In this document: positions 1 to 8,323 of the stretch, piece by piece
Numbering within the stretch: position 1 is the stretch's first letter
How the letters are laid out: the number at the start of each line of letters is the position of its first letter
Source of the DNA: Parapedobacter soli
Lineage (GTDB): Bacteria; Bacteroidota; Bacteroidia; Sphingobacteriales; Sphingobacteriaceae
Direction: 5' to 3'
NCBI RefSeq assembly: GCF_025460835.1
Contig: NZ_JAMXAY010000026.1
Span: 1 to 63,181 of the forward strand
Length of the DNA: 63,181 nucleotides
Program-made: the position numbers and the translations under genes
Notes under the pieces: generated by a model
What the model was told of the DNA's origin: nothing
What the model saw: the letters and a program-made list of their open reading frames with translations, nothing else
Databases searched by the model: none

Positions 1-77
1 CTGACTGTTAGTGTGTTGTACAGAATTTAAGGGATGACTAAATACTCCCGCGTTGTATGTGGAACAAGGCGCACCAT

Positions 78-145
78 AAAAAACGAAAGGTCTCCAAACG
101 GGGAGAATGGAGACCTTTACTAACCAATTATAAACCTAAATTATG
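78..145 (-). terminator. Conserved-loop hairpin element, copy 1 (terminator of mrp-rdx)
   Basis: Stem arms 86-95 (AAAGGTCTCC) and 109-118 (GGAGACCTTT) enclose the 13-nt loop AAACGGGGAGAAT (plus-strand reading). On the minus strand the stem is followed by a run of six T, so it reads as an intrinsic terminator about 80 bp past the end of the mrp-rdx operon. The plus-strand 3' side carries a segment containing CAATTATAAACCTAA that also occurs at 23794-23820 and, inverted, near 36777-36805. Seen directly: the loop and flank are invariant while the stem differs. Inferred: a structured RNA element rather than only a terminator. Confidence 0.75.
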
Positions 146-200
146 ATGACACAAAGATAGTGTATTTTTTACACTATGCAAAACTTTTTTTTATTTATTG

Positions 201-482
201 CTATTTGGCCTTATCTGAGTGCCCCAGCGGCTTATCGGGAGCTATGCGGTCGCGCACCAACCGTTTCAACGCTGTTATCTCGGGGAAGCCTCCATCGGCT
301 TTCCGATCTACCACCCGCTCATCGCCGATAAAAACCCGGAACTCTCCGGCCGTCTCCGCCGGTTTCAGCAGCACGCCGCCCAGATCATCGGCAAACGTGG
401 TGAGCAGCTCTGATGCAAAATAAGATGCCCGCAACAGCCACCCGCACTTGGGGCAATAGGTAATGGTTATCGTGGGTCTCAT
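201..482 (-). CDS. SelT/SelW/SelH (Rdx) family thioredoxin-like protein
   Basis: This 93-residue protein matches the short Rdx family, the cysteine-containing relatives of selenoprotein W. The motif CPKC (C10 and C13) sits after the first beta strand, and the GGFPE and RDRIAP segments near the end are family hallmarks. Both redox positions are cysteine, so no selenocysteine is involved. The family is thought to act in thiol redox chemistry, with substrate unknown. The start was placed at the ATG at 482, which fits family length; a GTG at 488 is also in frame. The gene begins about 10 bp after the mrp stop, so the two are probably cotranscribed. Confidence 0.85.
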   Translation of the reverse strand: MRPTITITYCPKCGWLLRASYFASELLTTFADDLGGVLLKPAETAGEFRVFIGDERVVDRKADGGFPEITALKRLVRDRIAPDKPLGHSDKAK

Positions 483-492
483 CGCCACCTAC

Positions 493-1554
493 TTATACCA
501 CTGCCTGTTTGATGGCTAGCTGCTGCGCAACCTTGCCGGCAATTTCCAGGAATGCCTCGCGTGCCGGGTTTTCCTCGTCCATCATCACGGGCAGGCCATT
601 GTCGCCCGAGTCGCTGATGTTCTTCACCAGCGGGATCTCGCCGAGAAAGGGTGCGTCGAAACGCTCTGCCAACCGTTTACCGCCATCCTTACCGAAGATG
701 TAATATTTATTATCGGGCAGTTCGGCCGGTGTGAAGTACGCCATGTTCTCCACTACACCCAATAAAGGGATGTTGATGGAGTCCATCAGGAACATGCCGA
801 TTCCACGGACAGCATCGGATAATGCCACATTCTGGGGGGTGGTTACCACAACGGCCCCCGAGATGGGGAATCCTTGAGCCACGGTAATGTGCACGTCGCC
901 CGTACCCGGCGGCAAGTCCACCACCAGGTAGTCCAATTCACCCCACTCGGCATCGTTAAACAGCTGTTTCACCGCGGTGCTGACCATCGGGCCCCGCCAG
1001 GGCACAGGTTGGTTGGGGTCTGTGAAGAAACCGATCGAAAGTAACTTCAAGCCATATTTCGTTACCGGTTCGATTTTTGTTTTACCGTCTGCGGTTTTGG
1101 TGGCCCTAGGCCGAGCGCCTTCCACCCCAAACATGATAGGTACGGACGGGCCGTATATATCTGCGTCGATAAGTCCGGTTTTGGCTCCGGTGGCCTGCAA
1201 CGCCAACGCGAGGTTGGCTGCTACCGTGGACTTGCCAACGCCGCCTTTTCCAGAGGCTACTAGGATAATGTTTTTGATAGTGGGCAATTGGTTGCTCTGC
1301 GTTCCAATTACCCGGGAGGTCATATTGATGTTAACAGTGATGTCTTTATCCACGAACAAAGCAATGGCATTGCGGCAAGCATGCTCGATGTGGCCCTTCA
1401 TCGGGCAGGCCGGGGTGGTGAGCACCACTTCAAAGCTAATGGCCGATGGGGTGATGTCCACATTCTTGATCATATTGAGGGTAACTAAATCTTTTTTGAG
1501 GTCGGGATCATCTACATGGCTCAATGCATGCAATACCTGTTCTTTCGTAATCAT
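493..1554 (-). CDS. mrp: Mrp/NBP35/ApbC-family P-loop ATPase (Fe-S cluster carrier)
   Basis: This 353-residue cytoplasmic ATPase has an N-terminal MIP18/DUF59 domain (about residues 1-85) fused to a deviant-Walker P-loop domain with GKGGVGKST at about 102-110. Family members carry Fe-S clusters to apo-proteins. Unlike Escherichia coli Mrp, the region after VVENM reads YFTPAELPDN and contains no CxxC pair, the usual ligands of the bridging cluster. The ATG at 1554 was chosen because AAGGA lies just upstream; a GTG at 1566 would add four residues. It leads a minus-strand operon with the Rdx gene. Confidence 0.92.
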   Translation of the reverse strand: MITKEQVLHALSHVDDPDLKKDLVTLNMIKNVDITPSAISFEVVLTTPACPMKGHIEHACRNAIALFVDKDITVNINMTSRVIGTQSNQLPTIKNIILVASGKGGVGKSTVAANLALALQATGAKTGLIDADIYGPSVPIMFGVEGARPRATKTADGKTKIEPVTKYGLKLLSIGFFTDPNQPVPWRGPMVSTAVKQLFNDAEWGELDYLVVDLPPGTGDVHITVAQGFPISGAVVVTTPQNVALSDAVRGIGMFLMDSINIPLLGVVENMAYFTPAELPDNKYYIFGKDGGKRLAERFDAPFLGEIPLVKNISDSGDNGLPVMMDEENPAREAFLEIAGKVAQQLAIKQAVV

Positions 1555-1616
1555 CTGTCCTTGCACTATATATTATACTGTTACAAAACTAGCGAAAGCC
1601 GAACACAAACTTGTCA

Positions 1617-1624
1617 TATCTTTG
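1617..1624 (+). promoter_or_regulatory. Candidate -7 box (TATCTTTG)
   Basis: TATCTTTG matches the Bacteroidota -7 consensus TAnnTTTG. It lies 46 bp before the TTG start of the transglycosylase gene at 1671 and fires away from mrp, so it probably drives the transglycosylase-hpt pair. No clear -33 TTTG was seen. Confidence 0.5.
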
Positions 1625-1670
1625 TTTTTAATCATAATTATCCCTTATTTGGACTCCAAGTAAATTCGTT

Positions 1671-3752
1671 TTGACAGCAATCGATCACGTTAGGCAATTT
1701 TTGAACAAGATTACCCGGAAGCAGTTTATCATCGGTGGCACCATCCTCGTCCTAGCGGTGGCGGTGTGTGTCACTGCCGGTGCTATCGCCTACCACAAGC
1801 GGGAGGCATTGCTGGCATCCACCATAGCACGTGTCCAATCCAAGCTGGCCGACGACCACCAGATTGACCTCCGCATCGAGCGGGCCTATTTCTCGGGGTT
1901 CACCACTGTGACCTTCGAAAATACGGAACTCGTACCCCAGGGCCGCGACCAGCTGGCCGGCATCGAAGAGCTTTCGGTAAGTATCAAATTACTCCCGCTG
2001 CTTACCGGCGATGTCCGTTTCGGTCGACTGCGGGGCCACCATGCCGCCATACAGCTCATCAAAAAAGACAGCACTAGCAACTACGACTTTCTCTTCAGGG
2101 GTATGGACACGCTGCAAGCAGCCGAGGTAACCACAAAAGAACCGGACGAAGCCCGGGCCATCAACCTCGCACAGACCGCAAACAACATGCTCAACAATAT
2201 ATTGTATAAGATCCCGGAGGATATGGATCTGCATGAATTCACCGTTACCTACCGAGACGATAGCATCGAGCAACGCATCACCGTGCCCCAAGTTGTCATC
2301 GATGACGGCAACCTCACGACGGCGGTATACCTCAACGACAACGAAGCAGCTTGGCAGGTGGAGGGGAAAGTCAACCCTAACCGCCGCCAGCTCCATATAA
2401 AAGCGCATGCCAATGGCCAGCGCATAGCCCTGCCGCTGCTAGAACGGAAGTTTGGCCTCAAGCTGAGCTTCGACACCATCGAAACACGGCTGCGGGAAGT
2501 TTACTGGACCCAAAATGAGCTATTACACATCAAGGGGGAGTGGGCCGTCAAAAACCTCCATATCAACCATTGGCGCATCGCGCAGGAAGACGTGGCCTTG
2601 CCCGATGCGCACATTGACGCCGAAGTAATCGTGGGCGGCAGCCATGTAGAGCTGTCCAATACTTCTACCATCACCGTGAAGAAACTGGTCGTACACCCGT
2701 CCATCCATTACTCAACCCTCCCGAATAAAACCTATGCCCTGGGCCTCGAAACCCCCGAGATGGATGCACAGGACCTATTCGACGCCTTCCCGAAAGGGCT
2801 GTTCGAATCGCTCGAAGGGATACGGGTATCGGGCCGCATCAAGTACAAGCTCGACGCCTTGCTCGACACCACCAACCCCGACAGCGTGCGGTTCGATTCG
2901 CACATGGAGCAGCGCGATTTCAAGGTGAATACCTGGGGTAAGGCAAGCATCCCCAAAATAAACACCACCTTCACCTATACGCCCTACGAGGACGGGGAGC
3001 CCGTACGCGATATCATCGTAGGACCGGAAAATCCGAATTTCATCCCGTTGGCCCAGATATCGCCATACCTCAAAAATGCCATCCTTACCACCGAAGACCC
3101 TTCCTTCTTCAGCCACAACGGCTTCGTGGAAGAAGCCATACGGTCATCTATCGCCACCAACTTCAAGGAAAAAGCGTTTAAACGCGGTGGAAGCACCATT
3201 TCCATGCAGCTGGTCAAAAACGTATTCCTCAACCGCAACAAAACCATCGTCCGCAAGCTGGAAGAAATACTGATCGTATGGCTGATGGAAAGCACCGACG
3301 CCGTGAGCAAAGACCGGATATACGAGGTTTACCTCAACATCATCGAGTGGGGCCGCAATGTATATGGTATTGCCGAAGCCGCGCGCTATTACTTCGGTAA
3401 ATACCCTTCAGCACTCAGCCTCGGCGAGAGCATTTACCTGGCCAGTATCGTGCCGCGCCCGAAAACAGGGCTATATTCATTCAACTACGACGGTAACCTC
3501 AAGCCCTACATCTCGTCCTACTTCAATTATATCGGCAATATCATGGCCCGGCGCGGCCTGGCCCCAGCCGACTCATCGGGCAGCTACGGGTTTCATACGG
3601 TGAGCCTGCGCGAGGCCCTACGTCCCGACCCGCCCGCCACCGATACGCTCCGGCTGGAATTGCCACCCGTGGATTTTGAAAAACAAATGGAAGAGGTACG
3701 CAGCCTACTAGGCCGTATCTTCAATTCGTCAAAAAATAATGATGAGCCATAA
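1671..3752 (+). CDS. AsmA-like / GT51 peptidoglycan transglycosylase fusion
   Basis: This 693-residue envelope protein has one N-terminal membrane segment (about residues 19-42), a long periplasmic region of about 400 residues resembling AsmA-type repeats, and a C-terminal GT51 domain. The GT51 signatures are EDPSFFSHNGF near residue 475, GGSTISMQL near 506 and EVYLNIIEWG near 555. GT51 enzymes polymerise lipid II into glycan strands. No transpeptidase domain follows, so this is a monofunctional polymerase. The start is a TTG at 1671; a second TTG lies about 30 bp inside. Its last codons overlap the start region of hpt, suggesting translational coupling. The AsmA-like assignment is weaker than the GT51 one. 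Confidence 0.85.
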   Translation: MTAIDHVRQFLNKITRKQFIIGGTILVLAVAVCVTAGAIAYHKREALLASTIARVQSKLADDHQIDLRIERAYFSGFTTVTFENTELVPQGRDQLAGIEELSVSIKLLPLLTGDVRFGRLRGHHAAIQLIKKDSTSNYDFLFRGMDTLQAAEVTTKEPDEARAINLAQTANNMLNNILYKIPEDMDLHEFTVTYRDDSIEQRITVPQVVIDDGNLTTAVYLNDNEAAWQVEGKVNPNRRQLHIKAHANGQRIALPLLERKFGLKLSFDTIETRLREVYWTQNELLHIKGEWAVKNLHINHWRIAQEDVALPDAHIDAEVIVGGSHVELSNTSTITVKKLVVHPSIHYSTLPNKTYALGLETPEMDAQDLFDAFPKGLFESLEGIRVSGRIKYKLDALLDTTNPDSVRFDSHMEQRDFKVNTWGKASIPKINTTFTYTPYEDGEPVRDIIVGPENPNFIPLAQISPYLKNAILTTEDPSFFSHNGFVEEAIRSSIATNFKEKAFKRGGSTISMQLVKNVFLNRNKTIVRKLEEILIVWLMESTDAVSKDRIYEVYLNIIEWGRNVYGIAEAARYYFGKYPSALSLGESIYLASIVPRPKTGLYSFNYDGNLKPYISSYFNYIGNIMARRGLAPADSSGSYGFHTVSLREALRPDPPATDTLRLELPPVDFEKQMEEVRSLLGRIFNSSKNNDEP

Positions 3753-3759
3753 CGAACGG

Positions 3760-4305
3760 ATGAAAATAACAATCAATCATAAACAATTTGAGCGCATTAT
3801 TGACTACAGCCAGATCAAGAAGCGCATCCGCCTTATCGGCATTCAGCTCAATCTGGCGTACGAAAACCAGCACCCCATTTTCATCGGTGTACTCAACGGC
3901 TGCTTCATGGTAATGGCCGACCTGATGAAACAAATCCACATCGCCAGCGAGATATCCTTCATCAAGCTCTCGTCTTACGAGGGCACTGCCCGCCGCGACC
4001 GGGTTAGCGAGCTCATTGGCCTCGACCACAACCTCGAAGGCCGCGACGTCATCGTCGTGGAAGACATCGTAGACACCGGCCATTCATTGAAGCATACGCT
4101 CGATGCCATCTATGCCCAGAACCCGGCATCCGTGGCCGTATGCACTCTCTTGCTAAAGCCTAACGCCCTGCAACACACATTCGACAACATCGCCTACGTC
4201 GGCTTCGAAATCGACAATGAATTCGTCGTCGGATACGGATTGGATTATCAGGGCCTCGGGCGCACACTGCCCGACATCTACCGGGAAATCCCTCCGGGAC
4301 CGTGA
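3760..4305 (+). CDS. hpt: Hypoxanthine phosphoribosyltransferase
   Basis: This 181-residue type I phosphoribosyltransferase converts hypoxanthine or guanine plus PRPP to the nucleotide in purine salvage. The PRPP-binding loop VVEDIVDTGHS lies near residues 98-108, and FIGVLNGCF and the C-terminal GYGLDYQG segment are typical of the family. Start choice is uncertain. The ATG at 3760 gives the usual family N-terminus, while ATGs at 3739 and 3742 would overlap the preceding stop at 3750-3752. It is probably cotranscribed with the transglycosylase gene and faces the alkyltransferase-like gene tail to tail. Confidence 0.9.
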   Translation: MKITINHKQFERIIDYSQIKKRIRLIGIQLNLAYENQHPIFIGVLNGCFMVMADLMKQIHIASEISFIKLSSYEGTARRDRVSELIGLDHNLEGRDVIVVEDIVDTGHSLKHTLDAIYAQNPASVAVCTLLLKPNALQHTFDNIAYVGFEIDNEFVVGYGLDYQGLGRTLPDIYREIPPGP

Positions 4306-4308
4306 TGG

Positions 4309-4644
4309 TCAGCCGCCTAATACGCCCCCTGGATCCCAGAACAGCCGGTCAAAATCGACAACCTGGTCATCGGTTACCGACACCCCTTCATTCTCGAGCA
4401 GCTGGGCCATCATCGTGGGGCTTCCAAACGCCCGTTTACCGGTAAGCAGCCCCACGCGGTTCACCACCCGGTGGGCCGGCACCGGAGGATATGCGCCGCC
4501 GCACACCTGAAGGGCATAACCCACCATGCGCGACGACCCACCTGCACCCAGCGCACGCGCAATCGCACCGTAAGAGGTTACACGCCCTTCCGGGATCTGC
4601 CGCACAATGTCATACACCCGTTCATAAAAATTGTTGCTATTCAT
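4309..4644 (-). CDS. Alkyltransferase-like (ATL) DNA-binding protein
   Basis: This 111-residue protein is the DNA-binding half of the O6-alkylguanine methyltransferase family. The active site PCHRV of true methyltransferases is replaced by PAHRV at residues 56-60, so it lacks the acceptor cysteine. That substitution defines ATL proteins, which bind alkylated guanine and hand it to nucleotide excision repair without removing the alkyl group. The helix-turn-helix region with the ARALGAGG segment is intact. The stop codon lies 4 bp from the hpt stop, so the genes converge. Confidence 0.88.
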   Translation of the reverse strand: MNSNNFYERVYDIVRQIPEGRVTSYGAIARALGAGGSSRMVGYALQVCGGAYPPVPAHRVVNRVGLLTGKRAFGSPTMMAQLLENEGVSVTDDQVVDFDRLFWDPGGVLGG

Positions 4645-4817
4645 CCTGTTCAGCGAGGTTACGACATCGTTTTCGTAAAAAAAGAAGTACCTCCAATACC
4701 ATTATCTACAATAAAGCCGTATAATTGGCGCTTAAATCACTTATATTTAATGATACAAAGCTAACAGTTTAGGTCAGAAAGCACCAATTTGTTTGCTTGG
4801 TGTCGACAATCCTCAGT

Positions 4818-6215
4818 ATGATGACAACACGTACAATTTACAAGACCGCAACCGCGGGCAAACCGTTGGCAGCACTGCTGCTTGCCCTTGCTTTAGGCTC
4901 ATGCAACGCTCCGGCCGACAATTGGCAGCCGCTATTCGACGGCGAAAGCCTCGACGGGTGGAAAGTCGTAGGGGGCGAAGCGCCCTATACTATCGAAGAC
5001 GGTGCCATTGTAGGCACCATGACAGCGGGTACACCCAATTCTTTCCTGATAACCGAGCAGGAATACGGCGATTTCATCCTCGAGCTGGATATCAAGTTGG
5101 AAGGGGAGACCACCAACTCGGGTGTCCAGACGCGGAGCCACCTGGACCAAGCCGCCAATGAAGGCCGCGGACGCGTTTACGGCCGGCAGGTGGAGATAGA
5201 CCCCACCGAGCGCGCATGGACGGGCGGCATTTACGATGAAGCACGCCGCGGCTGGCTCTATCCGCTCGACCTCAATGCCGAAGCCAAATCGGCCTATAAA
5301 AAGGAAGAATTCAACCATATCCGCATCGAAGCTATTGGCAACGAAACCAAAACGTGGGTAAACGGCACCCCTGTGGCTTACGTAGTGGATACAGTCGATG
5401 CATCCGGCTTCATCGGATTGCAGGTACATAGCATCCGCGATGAGGCCCTGGCTGGCAAGAAGGTCTATTTCAAAAACATACGCATACAAACCGAAAACCT
5501 GCAGCCGCAGGAGTTCCCAGCCGGTATTTACACGGTAAACCTCACGCCAAATAGCCTCACGGCATACGAAGAGCAAAACGGATATAAACTGCTGTTCGAC
5601 GGCCAGACCAGCACAGGCTGGGTGGGCGCCTATAAGGATGCGTTCCCCGCCAGCGGGTGGGAAATCGAAGACGGTATCATCACGGTATTGCCAGCCGACG
5701 GCGGTGAGTCTACCAATGGCGGTGATATTGTGACGGTCGACAAATACAGTGCGTTCGACCTCTCTTTCGAGTTCAGGCTAACCGAAGGGGCCAACAGTGG
5801 GGTGAAATATTTCGTGACGCTCTCCGAGCACAACACCGGGTCGGCCATCGGCCTGGAATACCAGGTACTCGACGATGAGCGGCACCCCGACGCCAAGATG
5901 GGCCGCGATGGCAACCGCACGCTGGCTTCCCTTTATGACCTGATTAAGGCCGAGAAGCCCAAACGGGCATTGCGCAAAATAGGCGAGTGGAACAAGGGGC
6001 GTATCGTTGTGCAGCCCGACAACACTGTGACCCACTACCTCAATGGCGAAAAGGTGGTGCAGTACGAGCGTGGCTCGGAAGCCTACAGGAAGCTGGTAGC
6101 CGAAAGCAAGTATAAGGATTGGGATAATTTCGGCGAAGCCGAAAGCGGCCACATCTTACTGCAGGACCATGGCGACCGCGTCAGTTTCCGCAACCTTAAA
6201 ATTAAGGAGCTATAA
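4818..6215 (+). CDS. Double DUF1080 (3-keto-disaccharide hydrolase-like) lipoprotein
   Basis: This protein of about 465 residues is a secreted lipoprotein with lipobox LGSC (acceptor Cys about residue 29) and two tandem DUF1080 concanavalin-like domains, about residues 35-220 and 250-460. Each starts with the family phrase around LFDG and W (LFDGESLDGW, LFDGQTSTGW). Some DUF1080 members hydrolyse 3-ketoglycosides. No partner oxidoreductase is adjacent, so the substrate is open. Two consecutive ATGs at 4818 and 4821 are the likely starts; an in-frame TTG at 4797 would put extra residues before the signal peptide. Confidence 0.82.
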   Translation: MMTTRTIYKTATAGKPLAALLLALALGSCNAPADNWQPLFDGESLDGWKVVGGEAPYTIEDGAIVGTMTAGTPNSFLITEQEYGDFILELDIKLEGETTNSGVQTRSHLDQAANEGRGRVYGRQVEIDPTERAWTGGIYDEARRGWLYPLDLNAEAKSAYKKEEFNHIRIEAIGNETKTWVNGTPVAYVVDTVDASGFIGLQVHSIRDEALAGKKVYFKNIRIQTENLQPQEFPAGIYTVNLTPNSLTAYEEQNGYKLLFDGQTSTGWVGAYKDAFPASGWEIEDGIITVLPADGGESTNGGDIVTVDKYSAFDLSFEFRLTEGANSGVKYFVTLSEHNTGSAIGLEYQVLDDERHPDAKMGRDGNRTLASLYDLIKAEKPKRALRKIGEWNKGRIVVQPDNTVTHYLNGEKVVQYERGSEAYRKLVAESKYKDWDNFGEAESGHILLQDHGDRVSFRNLKIKEL

Positions 6216-6231
6216 CCACCTGATTTTTGCC

Positions 6232-6239
6232 TACCTTTG
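6232..6239 (+). promoter_or_regulatory. Candidate -7 box (TACCTTTG)
   Basis: TACCTTTG fits TAnnTTTG and lies 21 bp before the ATG at 6260 of the DUF4271 gene, just after the DUF1080 stop at 6213-6215. This supports an independent transcript for DUF4271-hemD and argues against the longer in-frame start at 6227. Confidence 0.5.
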
Positions 6240-6259
6240 ATGGTTCATTGACTAGGCAG

Positions 6260-7228
6260 ATGAAGCATTGGATGTTACTGTTGGCCGGGGTGTTATTCGG
6301 GGTTGCCGTAGCACAGGCAACCCCGGCTATGGACTTACAACAAACACGCTACCGGTCCGTCCAGGATTCAATCAGGCAAGCCCAACAGGCCGAAAAAATA
6401 AGGCTGGCCGATTCCATCAAGCGGGTGGGCGACTCGCTAGCCATGCAATACATCGGCCTGCCCGATCCCCACCGGCCCAATCTATTTGCCGACAGCCTGC
6501 GGCAGCGGGTCATCGTGCAAAACGGCGATTTCATGGCGTGGCTGGCGTTCGCACGGGACTTGGAGGAAGAAGCCGATGCCGTGCGGCATATACGGGACCA
6601 ATGGGTACCCATCGCCATTGGTCTGCTGCTCCTGCTGCTGGGCATTGTGCGCATTTCATTCCCCAATGAGGTGCTATCCATTATCCAGGCCTTTTACAAC
6701 GACCGCATGCTGCTGCAAATCAACAAAGAAGATACCCTTTACAGCTCATGGCCCTTTGTTTTCCTTTACGTCCTGTTCGGCTTTGCGGTAGGACTGTTCG
6801 TTTACCTGTGCAACGTGCATTATGCCGGCAAGGGCTACAGCAATGGCCTGGAACGGTTCCTGGGCATCTCGTTTTTCGTAATGACCCTGTTTATCCTTAA
6901 AATAATCACCACACGGCTACTGGGTTATATATTTGAACTGCAGCGCGTGGTGCGCGAATACGTATCGATCCTATACCTCAGCTATTTCAACGCGGCGCTG
7001 GTGTTCCTTCCCATCGTGGTGGTGCTGAGCCTGGTACCCCGTATATACGCGGTATGGGTGGTGCCCGCGGCGCTCGTTGTGGTGCTATGCTTATTTGTAT
7101 TCCGCTTCGGGAAAACCGCCCGCAACCTGCTTACGAACTATCCATTTTCAAAGTTTTATTTATTTATGTATCTTTGCTGCCTCGAAATCGCACCCATACT
7201 TATCTTGGTAAAAGTATTGGGTAATTAA
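6260..7228 (+). CDS. DUF4271 multi-span membrane protein
   Basis: This protein of about 322 residues has a signal peptide, a charged periplasmic segment (about residues 25-105) and several membrane helices beginning with IAIGLLLLLLGIV near residue 118. This is the pattern of DUF4271, a Bacteroidota family of unknown function commonly found beside hemD, as here (10 bp gap). The ATG at 6260 directly precedes the hydrophobic signal sequence. A further TAnnTTTG box near its 3' end may give hemD its own promoter. No catalytic motif is visible. Confidence 0.78.
   Translation: MKHWMLLLAGVLFGVAVAQATPAMDLQQTRYRSVQDSIRQAQQAEKIRLADSIKRVGDSLAMQYIGLPDPHRPNLFADSLRQRVIVQNGDFMAWLAFARDLEEEADAVRHIRDQWVPIAIGLLLLLLGIVRISFPNEVLSIIQAFYNDRMLLQINKEDTLYSSWPFVFLYVLFGFAVGLFVYLCNVHYAGKGYSNGLERFLGISFFVMTLFILKIITTRLLGYIFELQRVVREYVSILYLSYFNAALVFLPIVVVLSLVPRIYAVWVVPAALVVVLCLFVFRFGKTARNLLTNYPFSKFYLFMYLCCLEIAPILILVKVLGN
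7169..7176 (+). promoter_or_regulatory. Candidate -7 box for hemD (TATCTTTG)
   Basis: A TATCTTTG box lies inside the 3' end of the DUF4271 gene, 62 bp before the hemD ATG. It may be an internal promoter. The match is exact to TAnnTTTG but could be chance within coding sequence. Confidence 0.35.
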
Positions 7229-7238
7229 CAAAAAAAAC

Positions 7239-8012
7239 ATGCAGGTGCCAGAAGCAGACAGAGCAAAGAAAGTAAAAAGCATATTAGTAACGTTGCCCAA
7301 GCCAGAGAATGAAAAATCGCCTTACTTCGCTTTGGCAGAGAAATACAACCTTAAGCTTGATTTCCGGGGTTTCATCCACGTTGAGGGTGTGTCGGGCCGT
7401 GATGTCCGCAAAGAACAACGGATTAACTTAGCTGATTTCACCGCGGTAATCTTCACCAGCCGCAATGCAGCCGACCATTTCTTCCGGGTTTGCGAGGAAA
7501 TGCGCTACGATGTGCCGGCAGACCTGAAGTACTTCTGCCTGTCCGAGACCATAGCACTATACCTTCAGAAATACATCCAGTACCGCAAGCGGAAGATTTT
7601 CTTCGGCAAGCAGACGGCAAAGGACCTCTCTGACGTGTTGAAAAAGCACGCCAAAGAGAAGTTCCTGTACCCGTGCTCGGACGTGGCCAACGAAGAAACA
7701 TACAACTGGCTCCAAGACAACGGGTATAACGTTACACCAGCGGTGCTTTTCCGTACCGTGGTGAGTGACCTGTCGGACCTTAAAGATGTTTTTTACGATA
7801 TTATCGTCTTCTTCAGCCCTTCCAGTGTGCAGTCGCTCTTTGAGAATTTTCCCGACTTCAAACAGAACGACACGCGGCTCGCGGCTTTCGGCCCTACCAC
7901 CCACCAGGCCATCCTGGACCGGGGGTTATTGCTGGATATCGCCGCCCCCACGCCGGAGGCACCCAGTATGACCATGGCTGTAGAACAGTACATCAAGGTG
8001 GCAAATAAGTAG
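7239..8012 (+). CDS. hemD: Uroporphyrinogen-III synthase
   Basis: This 257-residue cytoplasmic protein is a HemD-type enzyme that closes and inverts ring D of hydroxymethylbilane in heme/tetrapyrrole synthesis. Features are an N-terminal domain with FTSRNAADHF near residue 70, a second domain with YPCSD near 145, and the conserved FFSPSSVQ near 192 followed by AAFGPTT near 222. HemD is poorly conserved in general, so these short motifs and the DUF4271 neighbour are the main support. The ATG at 7239 follows an A-rich leader. Confidence 0.85.
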   Translation: MQVPEADRAKKVKSILVTLPKPENEKSPYFALAEKYNLKLDFRGFIHVEGVSGRDVRKEQRINLADFTAVIFTSRNAADHFFRVCEEMRYDVPADLKYFCLSETIALYLQKYIQYRKRKIFFGKQTAKDLSDVLKKHAKEKFLYPCSDVANEETYNWLQDNGYNVTPAVLFRTVVSDLSDLKDVFYDIIVFFSPSSVQSLFENFPDFKQNDTRLAAFGPTTHQAILDRGLLLDIAAPTPEAPSMTMAVEQYIKVANK

Positions 8013-8323
8013 CACGATTTAAAATTTTCGTCACTTTTTTCGCTAAATCTCTGTTTATTTCATAGTTTTAGGCCCGCTTTCCGGCTTTGGATAGTCTTAT
8101 CATCGGCATCTACCTCCGGGAAAGCGTTGTTTTGGAATGATGATAACTGGTACAAGACATTTGTTATCCGTTGGATATAATGGTCATGAGAGGCTTTTGG
8201 TCTAAAATTTGCTATCAAAACAGATTGTTAATCATGGGCTTTAACGAAGCGCAACAGACATGCCGCTATGCATCCGGTAATGAGTCTCGTTGTGTGGGTG
8301 TTGCCAGCCAAAGATAGAACTAA
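8013..8323 (+). other. Intergenic region between hemD and gldK
   Basis: No gene was seen. It contains an inverted repeat, CGCTTTCCGG at 8075-8084 and CCGGGAAAGCG at 8116-8126 (one bulged C). The T-containing stretch after it may help end the hemD transcript. TAAAATTTG near 8200 resembles a -7 box with one extra spacer base and may contribute to gldK transcription. Confidence 0.4.

Noticed and set aside
143-160. Short peptides starting at the ATG just after each conserved-loop hairpin
   Set aside because: The ATG is part of the conserved flank, but the three frames encode unrelated peptides of 5, 35 and 13 residues, so coding is unlikely.
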